Assembly (NCBI GenBank): GCA_025358195.1
Contig: JANYKP010000372.1
Span: forward strand, 1-25,094
DNA: 25,094 nucleotides
Direction of reading: 5' to 3'
Source: Cyclobacteriaceae bacterium
Lineage (GTDB): Bacteria; Bacteroidota; Bacteroidia; Cytophagales; Cyclobacteriaceae
Positions 17,198 to 22,719 of the stretch are shown here, one piece after another. Position 1 is the stretch's first letter. Every line of letters begins with the position of its first letter. The notes beneath the pieces are model-generated. The model was given only the letters and a program-made list of their open reading frames with translations. It had not been told where the DNA came from and did no database searches. The position numbers were made by a program, and so were the translations under genes.

Positions 17198-17232
17198 ACA
17201 AGCCCTAATTTAGGAGCTTGTCTAAATTAATT
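17198..17232 (+). terminator. probable terminator after the DUF721 gene
   Basis: A hairpin of ACAAGCCCTAA and TTAGGAGCTTGT (one bulged A, one-base loop that would open to a few bases) at 17198-17221, followed by a weak T/A-rich tail (TCTAAATTAATTT). It separates the recF unit from the tRNA promoter. Confidence 0.5.
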
Positions 17233-17239
17233 TCCCCAC

Positions 17240-17269
17240 TTGTCTATCACGAAAAAGCCATTAATTTTG
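17240..17269 (+). promoter_or_regulatory. Bacteroidota-type promoter of the tRNA-Tyr/Gly/Thr-tuf unit
   Basis: TTG (17240-17242), 19-base spacer, TAATTTTG (17262-17269), an exact TAnnTTTG. No other match of this quality is seen before tuf, so one transcript for the three tRNAs and tuf is likely. Confidence 0.7.
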
Positions 17270-17400
17270 CACTCCTGTTTTTGGAAAAGAGGAATCGTGC
17301 AGACTTGAGAATAGGTTTCCTCAACAGGGCGTTCTTCGAAATAACCATACAGTTTCACACTGAGCTTGTTGGCTGAGGAATTGATCGTGTGAAGAATATC
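17270..17400 (+). other. 5' leader of the tRNA-tuf transcript
   Basis: About 130 bases with no reading frame. TTCACAC (17354-17360) pairs with GTGTGAA (17387-17393), placing a hairpin directly before the mature tRNA-Tyr end, possibly part of precursor processing. Confidence 0.45.
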
Positions 17401-17483
17401 GGGGGGATACTCAAGCGGCCAACGAGGACAGACTGTAAATCTGTTGACTTATGTCTTCACAGGTTCGAATCCTGTTCCCCCCA
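17401..17483 (+). tRNA. tRNA-Tyr (anticodon GTA)
   Basis: Acceptor arms GGGGGGA (17401-17407) and TCCCCCC (17476-17482), discriminator A 17483. Anticodon stem ACAGA/TCTGT with loop CTGTAAA, anticodon GTA at 17435-17437. A long variable arm (TGACTTATGTCTTC region) is as expected for a class II tRNA-Tyr. T arm ACAGG-TTCGAAT-CCTGT. CCA is not encoded. Confidence 0.97.
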
Positions 17484-17496
17484 CGGGGTGTTAGCG

Positions 17497-17582
17497 GTTT
17501 AAGGGTCAATGTTTATGGTTCAATGTTTAAGGTTCAATGTTCAAGGTTGGGACCTGAAACTTTGAACCTTGAACCTTGAACT
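17497..17582. repeat. decaying GGTTCAA/TTGAACC repeat between tRNA-Tyr and tRNA-Gly
   Basis: Left half has repeated GGTTCAATGTT units, right half TTGAACCTTGAACCTTGAA; the halves are inverted relatives and could fold into a long imperfect hairpin around GGGACC. No reading frame. Confidence 0.7.
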
Positions 17583-17586
17583 TATT

Positions 17587-17659
17587 GCGGGAGTAGCTCA
17601 GTTGGTAGAGCGATAGCCTTCCAAGCTATAGGTCGCGAGTTCGAACCTCGTTTCCCGCT
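17587..17659 (+). tRNA. tRNA-Gly (anticodon TCC)
   Basis: Acceptor GCGGGAG with TTCCCGC (one G-U pair), D arm GCTCAGTTGGTAGAGC, anticodon stem ATAGC/GCTAT with loop CTTCCAA, anticodon TCC at 17620-17622, T arm GCGAG-TTCGAAC-CTCGT, discriminator T. CCA is not encoded. Confidence 0.97.
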
Positions 17660-17748
17660 CTGAGTTGGCTATTGGCTTGAGAGCGAAAGGTGACGCGGGT
17701 TATCAACTAAGCCAACGGCTAAAACCTAAAGAGCCAAAAGCATTTCAA

Positions 17749-17820
<72 letters not shown>

Positions 17821-18149
17821 CTGAACTCTGGAGAATCGTTGAACGGAGAAAGCAGTTCTCCCGATAACTAGTGTATTAGGGCTCGGTTTGAAATTGAAAT
17901 GAAACGAACGGTTTCTGGCAATGGTCAGGAAACGGAATTTTGAAATGATATTAAAGTGAAATCTCTCGATCACCGATGGGTAGCGACCATCATGATGGTG
18001 TCGGAGGTCTCCATGCCACGTGGCAACGAATAACCCTTATTCGAAAGGCTTAACATGTTTGGGGTGTATGTTTCTCAGGCGGAGAAGCGTTGAATTGTAA
18101 ATTATTTAATCAATTATACACTCTAAACACTAAACTGGAATTTTCAAAT
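17821..18149 (+). promoter_or_regulatory. 329-base hairpin-rich leader between tRNA-Thr and tuf
   Basis: No supported gene and no clear promoter. Several perfect short hairpins are visible: GGAGAA-AGCAG-TTCTCC (about 17845-17861, with a second GGAGAA at about 17830 that could compete for the same TTCTCC), ACCATCATGATGGT (17986-17999), TGCCACGTGGCA (18014-18025) and CGAATAA-CCC-TTATTCG (18027-18043). An imperfect stem GTTTCTGG/CAGGAAAC lies near 17920. The last 80 bases before tuf are A/T-rich and look unstructured. I read it as a structured mRNA leader or processing spacer; no known RNA family is recognised. Confidence 0.5.
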
Positions 18150-19337
18150 ATGGCAAAGGAAACATTTGACCGATCGAAACCTCACGTTAACGTAGGTACT
18201 ATTGGACACGTTGACCACGGGAAGACTACGTTGACCGCTGCAATCACGATGGTGCTTGCAAAAAAAGGCTTGGCTTCTATCAGGGACTTCTCTTCAATCG
18301 ACAACGCCCCCGAAGAAAAAGAGCGCGGTATTACTATCAATACTTCGCACGTAGAGTATTCCACTGTGAAGCGCCACTATGCGCACGTTGACTGCCCTGG
18401 CCACGCTGACTATGTTAAAAACATGGTTACCGGTGCTGCGCAGATGGACGGTGCTATTCTCGTGGTTGCTGCCACGGATGGCCCAATGCCCCAAACACGG
18501 GAGCATATTCTGTTAGCCCGTCAGGTAGGTGTGCCTGCCCTGGTGGTATTCATGAATAAGGTGGACCTTGTTGACGATGCTGAATTGCTGGATCTGGTAG
18601 AGATGGAAGTTCGTGAACTTCTTTCTTCCTACAATTTTCCTGGCGATACAATGCCCGTGATCAGAGGCTCTGCTCTTGGTGCGCTTAACGGTGAAGCAAA
18701 ATGGGTTACGAAAATCGATGAGCTCATGGATGCCGTGGATAATTTCATCCCCCTTCCAATTCGTGCGATTGACAAAGACTTTTTAATGCCGGTTGAAGAT
18801 GTGTTCTCCATTACGGGTCGTGGCACGGTGGCAACCGGTCGTATTGAGCGCGGTATAATCAAAACCGGAGATCCAGTTCAAATTCTTGGAATGGGTGCCG
18901 AGGATCTTACCTCAACAATCACCGGTGTGGAAATGTTCCGCAAGATCCTTGACAGAGGTGAGGCGGGGGACAACGTGGGTTTATTGCTTCGCGGCATTGA
19001 AAAAGATCAGATTTGCCGTGGGATGGTAATCTGCAAGCCAGGCACAGTAACTCCCCACGCTAAATTCAAGGCCGAAGTGTATGTGTTAAGCAAGGAAGAA
19101 GGTGGCCGGCATACTCCCTTCTTTAATAAGTACCGTCCACAGTTTTTCTTCCGTACAACGGATGTAACAGGCGAAATCATGCTCCCCACTGGCGTGGAAA
19201 TGGTGATGCCTGGCGACAACGTTTCTATCGAAGTGCAACTGATCAATAAGATCGCCATGGAAAAGGGACTTCGGTTCGCTATCCGCGAGGGTGGTCGTAC
19301 AGTGGGCTCCGGTCAGGTGACTGAAATTCTTGACTAA
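18150..19337 (+). CDS. tuf: translation elongation factor Tu
   Basis: 395 residues from ATG 18150. EF-Tu delivers aminoacyl-tRNA to the ribosome with GTP hydrolysis. All GTPase motifs are present: G1 GHVDHGKT (19-26), G2 RGITI (59-63), G3 DCPGH (81-85), G4 NKVD (136-139), G5 GSAL near 174, followed by domain II (RGTVATGRIERG) and domain III (TDVTGEIMLPTGVEMVMPGDN, ending GSGQVTEILD). The N-terminus MAKETFDRSKPHVNVGTIGH is the standard one; an in-frame ATG-less extension to 18090 is rejected. It sits behind three tRNA genes, an arrangement also known for tufB in E. coli, and ends at a palindromic terminator. Confidence 0.98.
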   Translation: MAKETFDRSKPHVNVGTIGHVDHGKTTLTAAITMVLAKKGLASIRDFSSIDNAPEEKERGITINTSHVEYSTVKRHYAHVDCPGHADYVKNMVTGAAQMDGAILVVAATDGPMPQTREHILLARQVGVPALVVFMNKVDLVDDAELLDLVEMEVRELLSSYNFPGDTMPVIRGSALGALNGEAKWVTKIDELMDAVDNFIPLPIRAIDKDFLMPVEDVFSITGRGTVATGRIERGIIKTGDPVQILGMGAEDLTSTITGVEMFRKILDRGEAGDNVGLLLRGIEKDQICRGMVICKPGTVTPHAKFKAEVYVLSKEEGGRHTPFFNKYRPQFFFRTTDVTGEIMLPTGVEMVMPGDNVSIEVQLINKIAMEKGLRFAIREGGRTVGSGQVTEILD

Positions 19338-19401
19338 TTCGGCTATCTCTTAACGATTAAAGCTTTCTAAAAGGCAGTTAAGTGATTGATAATCAATTCT
19401 G

Positions 19402-19440
19402 AACGTTTCCTGGAAATTTCCAGGAAACGTTTTTGTTTTG
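19402..19440 (+). terminator. perfect palindromic terminator of tuf
   Basis: A perfect 30-base palindrome (19402-19431; arms AACGTTTCCTGGAAA and its exact complement) followed by TTTTGTTTTG. It is 64 bases after the tuf stop and should form a 12-13 bp stem with a small loop. Confidence 0.9.
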
Positions 19441-19461
19441 AACCCATTTGTTCTACCTTTG
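19432..19461 (+). promoter_or_regulatory. Bacteroidota-type promoter of the tRNA-Trp-secE-nusG-rpl-rpo unit
   Basis: TTTG (19432-19435), 18-base spacer, TACCTTTG (19454-19461), an exact TAnnTTTG. The -33 element overlaps the T tail of the tuf terminator, so termination and re-initiation are packed together. About 65 bases of leader precede the tRNA. Confidence 0.7.
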
Positions 19462-19529
19462 CAGTCCTTTTGGATTTAGGGTACGGACAGCGTCTAAAAG
19501 GGCTCTCAGCAGATAATGGAATTGACCAA

Positions 19530-19602
19530 ACGGGTGTAGCTCAATTGGTAGAGTAGCGGTCTCCAAAACCGTTGGCTGGGAGTTCGAGTCTCTCCACCCG
19601 TG
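19530..19602 (+). tRNA. tRNA-Trp (anticodon CCA)
   Basis: Acceptor ACGGGTG (19530-19536) with CACCCGT (19595-19601), discriminator G. D arm GCTCAATTGGTAGAGT, anticodon loop CTCCAAA with CCA at 19563-19565, T arm GGGAG-TTCGAGT-CTCTC. It precedes secE by 48 bases, the usual order in bacteria. CCA is not encoded. Confidence 0.97.
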
Positions 19603-19650
19603 CAAATTTGACCAGCCTTGAGAGATCGGGGCAAAAAAGTAGTTGAGGAA

Positions 19651-19842
19651 ATGGAAAAAGTAAAAAATTACCTGCTAGACTCGATTGAGGAGGTCCGTAA
19701 TAAGGTCTCCTGGCCGAAGTTCAGCGAACTCCAAAGCAGCGCTATTTTAGTATTGGTCGCTTCCTTGATATTCGCCCTGGTAATTGGCGTAATAGATTTT
19801 GGGTTTCAGAACGCGTTAGCTTGGTTTTACCGGGAGTTTTAA
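19651..19842 (+). CDS. secE: preprotein translocase subunit SecE
   Basis: 63 residues from ATG 19651, normal for the single-helix bacterial SecE. The amphipathic N-terminal part with NYLLDSIEEVRNKVSWPKFSE carries the conserved VSWP motif; one membrane helix follows (about 30-52, ILVLVASLIFALVIGVIDF). It clamps SecY in the SecYEG channel. A TTG at 19618 would add 11 residues (RDRGKKVVEE) but overlaps the region just after tRNA-Trp, so the ATG is preferred. nusG follows after 12 bases. Confidence 0.95.
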   Translation: MEKVKNYLLDSIEEVRNKVSWPKFSELQSSAILVLVASLIFALVIGVIDFGFQNALAWFYREF

Positions 19843-19854
19843 GTCAGAAAGGAA

Positions 19855-20412
19855 ATGGGTGAACTAAAGTGGTACGTTTTACGCGTGATCAGCGGCCAGG
19901 AGAAGAAGGTGAAATCTTACCTGGAAACGGAGATAGACCGCTCCAAACTCACCGAATCAATACCACAAGTACTGATCCCTTCTGAGAAAGTGTACGAGAT
20001 GCGCAATGGGAAGAAGAAAATGCGTGAAAAGAATTTCTTTCCAGGCTATGTATTGGTGTCAGCGGATCTGGCCCACCCGGAGGCCCACCATACGGTAACG
20101 AATATACCGGGTGTGATAGGTTTTCTGGGAAGCAATGGTACAGGGGCGGCAAAAGATCCGATGCCCCTGAGGCAGTCGGAAGTGAACCGAATCCTGGGTA
20201 AGGTAGATGAGGTAGATGAAGTTGGAGAGAAACTGGAACGACCTTTCATACGAGGTGAATCAGTTAAAGTAATGGATGGTCCTTTCAGTGGGTTCACAGG
20301 AGCGGTAGAAGAAATTTTTGAAGACAAAAAGAAATTGAATGTGATGGTGAAAATATTCGGACGGAATACACCGGTCGAATTGAGTTATATGCAAGTTGAA
20401 AAGTTAGACTAA
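19855..20412 (+). CDS. nusG: transcription termination/antitermination factor NusG
   Basis: 185 residues. An N-terminal NGN domain (KWYVLRVISGQEKKVKSYLE, then NFFPGYVLVSADL, IPGVIGFLG) and a C-terminal KOW domain (about 130-185: GESVKVMDGPFSGFTGAVEE, ending LSYMQVEKLD). NusG binds the clamp of RNA polymerase and can couple it to Rho or the ribosome. It is encoded between secE and rplK as in most bacteria; the gap to rplK is 71 bases and carries a tandem repeat. Confidence 0.97.
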   Translation: MGELKWYVLRVISGQEKKVKSYLETEIDRSKLTESIPQVLIPSEKVYEMRNGKKKMREKNFFPGYVLVSADLAHPEAHHTVTNIPGVIGFLGSNGTGAAKDPMPLRQSEVNRILGKVDEVDEVGEKLERPFIRGESVKVMDGPFSGFTGAVEEIFEDKKKLNVMVKIFGRNTPVELSYMQVEKLD

Positions 20413-20420
20413 GAGCATTG

Positions 20421-20487
20421 AGCAAGTTGAAATATTGAGCAAGACGAATATTGAGCAAGACGAAATATTGAGCTGGACGAAATATGG
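20421..20487 (+). repeat. four tandem copies of a 16-17 base unit running into the rplK start
   Basis: Units AGCAAGTTGAAATATTG (20421-20437), AGCAAGACGAATATTG (20438-20453), AGCAAGACGAAATATTG (20454-20470) and AGCTGGACGAAATATGG (20471-20487). The last unit contains the rplK ATG at 20484-20486; in the other units the same place reads ATATTG, that is a TTG. It fills nearly all of the nusG-rplK gap. Confidence 0.9.
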
Positions 20488-20930
20488 CAAAAGAAGCAAT
20501 AGGCTATTTAAAACTGCAGGTGAAAGGAGGGGCGGCAAACCCGGCACCCCCAATCGGTCCGGCCCTTGGCTCCAAGGGATTGAACATCATGGACTTCTGC
20601 AAACAATTCAATGCCCGCTCGCAAGATAAGCCTGGGCAGGTGCTTCCGGTGTTGATCACAATCTATAATGATAAGTCGTTCGACTTTGTCATCAAGACTC
20701 CTCCGGCCGCGGTGTTGATCATGGAGGCAATTAAGATTCAGAAAGGTTCCAAAGAGCCCAACCGTGCGAAAGTCGGTTCGATCTCCTGGGATCAGGTTAA
20801 GAAAATAGCAGAAACAAAAATGCCTGACCTCAACGCATTTAAAGTTGAGTCGGCAATGAAAATGATTGCTGGTACGGCCCGCAGTATGGGTGTCACCGTG
20901 AATGGTGCTGCTCCATGGGATAAAAAATAA
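20484..20930 (+). CDS. rplK: 50S ribosomal protein L11
   Basis: 148 residues. It binds the GTPase-associated region of 23S rRNA and is needed for stringent-response signalling. Motifs: YLKLQVKGGAANPAPPIGPA, LGSKGLNIMDFCKQFNAR, FDFVIKTPPAA, and the RNA-binding C-terminal domain KMPDLNAFKVESAMKMIAGT ending SMGVTVNG. The start lies in the last unit of the tandem repeat. rplA follows after five bases, so the two are translated together. Confidence 0.98.
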   Translation: MAKEAIGYLKLQVKGGAANPAPPIGPALGSKGLNIMDFCKQFNARSQDKPGQVLPVLITIYNDKSFDFVIKTPPAAVLIMEAIKIQKGSKEPNRAKVGSISWDQVKKIAETKMPDLNAFKVESAMKMIAGTARSMGVTVNGAAPWDKK

Positions 20931-20935
20931 AGATC

Positions 20936-21634
20936 ATGGCAAGGATTTCAAAAAACAGAAAAGCTGTCTTGGCAAAGTATAATTCGGAGAAAGAATATTC
21001 CCTGGAGGATGCTTCGAAGCTTTTGAAAGAGATCACGTTCACCAAGTTTGATGCTTCCGTTGATGTAGATATCCGTTTGGGTGTCGATCCGAAAAAATCA
21101 GACCAAATGGTTCGTGGCGTAGTATCGCTTCCTCACGGCCTTGGCAAGGTAGTGCGCGTCCTGGTACTTTGCACACCTGACAAAGTTCAGGAAGCTAAAG
21201 ACGCCGGTGCAGAATATGTTGGCCTGGAGGAATTTGTTAAAAAAATTGAAGGAGGCTGGACAGACATCGATGTGATTATCTGTACACCTACTGTCATGGC
21301 AAAGGTTGGTAAGTTAGGTAAGGTATTAGGACCTCGCGGCCTAATGCCCAACCCAAAGTCGGGTACAGTAACCCTGGAAGTTGGAAAAGCAGTAAAAGAT
21401 GTGAAGGCGGGTAAGGTGGACTTCAAAATTGACAAGCAAGGACTTATTCACGCTTCGGTTGGTAAGGCTTCCTTCAGCGCAGACAAGATCAAAGACAATG
21501 CCGCTGAGCTTATTAACATGGTAGCGAAGTTAAAACCGGCCTCTTCGAAAGGAACGTATTTCCAAAGCATTAGCCTTTCGACAACGATGAGCCCCGGCAT
21601 AATGATTGACAGGAGTTCAATTGGGGGACTCTAA
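20936..21634 (+). CDS. rplA: 50S ribosomal protein L1
   Basis: 232 residues, standard length. It forms the L1 stalk near the E site; in E. coli it also represses the rplKA mRNA. Motifs: DASVDVDIRLGVDPKKSDQM, GVVSLPHGLGKVVRVLVL, GPRGLMPNPKSGTVT and VDFKIDKQGLIHASVGK, all conserved RNA-binding parts. The gap to rplJ is only 12 bases, so the long rplJ leader known from enterobacteria is absent here. Whether L1 represses this operon cannot be seen; no obvious copy of its rRNA site was recognised in the nusG-rplK gap. Confidence 0.98.
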   Translation: MARISKNRKAVLAKYNSEKEYSLEDASKLLKEITFTKFDASVDVDIRLGVDPKKSDQMVRGVVSLPHGLGKVVRVLVLCTPDKVQEAKDAGAEYVGLEEFVKKIEGGWTDIDVIICTPTVMAKVGKLGKVLGPRGLMPNPKSGTVTLEVGKAVKDVKAGKVDFKIDKQGLIHASVGKASFSADKIKDNAAELINMVAKLKPASSKGTYFQSISLSTTMSPGIMIDRSSIGGL

Positions 21635-21646
21635 AACTTATAAACC

Positions 21647-22174
21647 ATGACCCGCGAAGAAAAAGGACAAATTATTGATGCGCTGACGGAGAAATTCTCT
21701 CAACACAATCATTTCTACATTACCGACGCTTCAGGTTTTTCGGTAGAGCAGATCAATGCGTTCCGCAGGATTTGCTTTAAAAAAGGTGTCGAATACCGCG
21801 TGTATAAAAACACCCTGATCCGTAAGGCCCTTGAAAGGCGTGGCGGTGATTACGATCCAATTTATAAGGTATTGCATGGTTTCTCTGGTGTAATCTTTTC
21901 GAAAGAATCGGGAAATGCACCCGCCAGGGCTATTACGGAATACCGAAAAAAGAACGAAGGGAAGCCTGCCTTTAAAGCAGCTTCAATCCATTCCGATCTG
22001 TTTATCGGTGAGGAAAACCTCAATATGCTCAACGATCTCAAGTCTAAGAATGAGCTTATTGGAGAGATCATTTCAATGCTGCAATCACCTGCGAAGAATG
22101 TGTTGTCTGCCTTGTTGAGCAGCAAGCAAACAATAGCCGGATTGGTAAAAACATTGGAAGGACGAGCAAAATAA
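21647..22174 (+). CDS. rplJ: 50S ribosomal protein L10
   Basis: 175 residues. It anchors the L7/L12 dimers at the ribosome stalk base. Motifs: MTREEKGQIIDALTEKF, YITDASGFSVEQINAFRR, EYRVYKNTLIRKALE, and a C-terminal helix (LLSSKQTIAGLVKTLEGRAK) that binds L12. rplL follows after 32 bases. L10-L12 autoregulation in enterobacteria uses a leader before rplJ; the 12-base gap here leaves no room, so control, if any, must act inside rplA or elsewhere. Confidence 0.97.
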   Translation: MTREEKGQIIDALTEKFSQHNHFYITDASGFSVEQINAFRRICFKKGVEYRVYKNTLIRKALERRGGDYDPIYKVLHGFSGVIFSKESGNAPARAITEYRKKNEGKPAFKAASIHSDLFIGEENLNMLNDLKSKNELIGEIISMLQSPAKNVLSALLSSKQTIAGLVKTLEGRAK

Positions 22175-22206
22175 TTGTTGAACTGAATTTTTAAACACTT
22201 ACAAAA

Positions 22207-22584
22207 ATGGCTGACATCAAAGCAATTGGCAATCAACTGGTAGAACTTTCTGTAAAGGAAGTGACTGAATTAGCTTCTTATCTGAAAGAAACCTATGGCA
22301 TAGAACCTGCTGCTGCTGCTGTAGCGATGGCGGGTCCCGCTGCCGGAGGTGGTGGCGCGGCTGCTGCTGAGAAAACTAATTTCGATGTAGTATTAAAAGC
22401 ACCCGGAGCAAACAAACTTCAGGTCGTGAAGCTCGTGAAAGAACTCACCGGCCTTGGCTTGAAAGAAGCCAAAGACATGGTGGATGGAGCTCCCAAAACC
22501 ATTAAAGAAGGCTTACCAAAAGACGAAGCGGAGAATCTCAAGAAACAACTCATGGAGGCTGGCGCCGAAGTGGAGTTGAAATAA
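22207..22584 (+). CDS. rplL: 50S ribosomal protein L7/L12
   Basis: 125 residues, acidic. An N-terminal dimerisation domain (ELSVKEVTELASYLKETYG), a flexible Ala/Gly hinge (about 35-58, with AAGGGGAAAAEKT) and the C-terminal factor-binding domain (FDVVLKAPGANKLQVVKLVK, GLGLKEAKDMVDGAPKTIKE, GAEVELK). It recruits translation factors such as EF-Tu. A 135-base gap with a large hairpin separates it from rpoB. Confidence 0.98.
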   Translation: MADIKAIGNQLVELSVKEVTELASYLKETYGIEPAAAAVAMAGPAAGGGGAAAAEKTNFDVVLKAPGANKLQVVKLVKELTGLGLKEAKDMVDGAPKTIKEGLPKDEAENLKKQLMEAGAEVELK

Positions 22585-22623
22585 TTTCTTGAAGACGCTG
22601 GGTACCGTCTAAGTGGAATGTAT

Positions 22624-22662
22624 GCCCCAATCCTGTTCCGACACAGTCGGGAGAGGTGGGGC
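22624..22662 (+). promoter_or_regulatory. 39-base hairpin between rplL and rpoB
   Basis: GCCCCA (22624-22629) pairs with TGGGGC (22657-22662), CCT with AGG inside it, and CCGAC-ACA-GTCGG forms the tip. No T run follows, so it is not a typical terminator. The position matches the rplL-rpoB gap where E. coli has an attenuator and an RNase III site; a similar role here is inferred. Confidence 0.55.
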
Positions 22663-22719
22663 TGCGCTATTTGTACCTGTTTATGTTCTAGTCCAGGAAT
22701 CCTTTAAATAAAACGCACC

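Noticed and set aside
19618..19650. TTG start for secE
   Set aside because: It would begin 16 bases after tRNA-Trp and add residues that do not look like the family; ATG 19651 gives the usual 63-residue protein.
20421..20487. CRISPR-like array
   Set aside because: The units are directly adjacent with no spacers, are only 16-17 bases long, and no cas genes are present.
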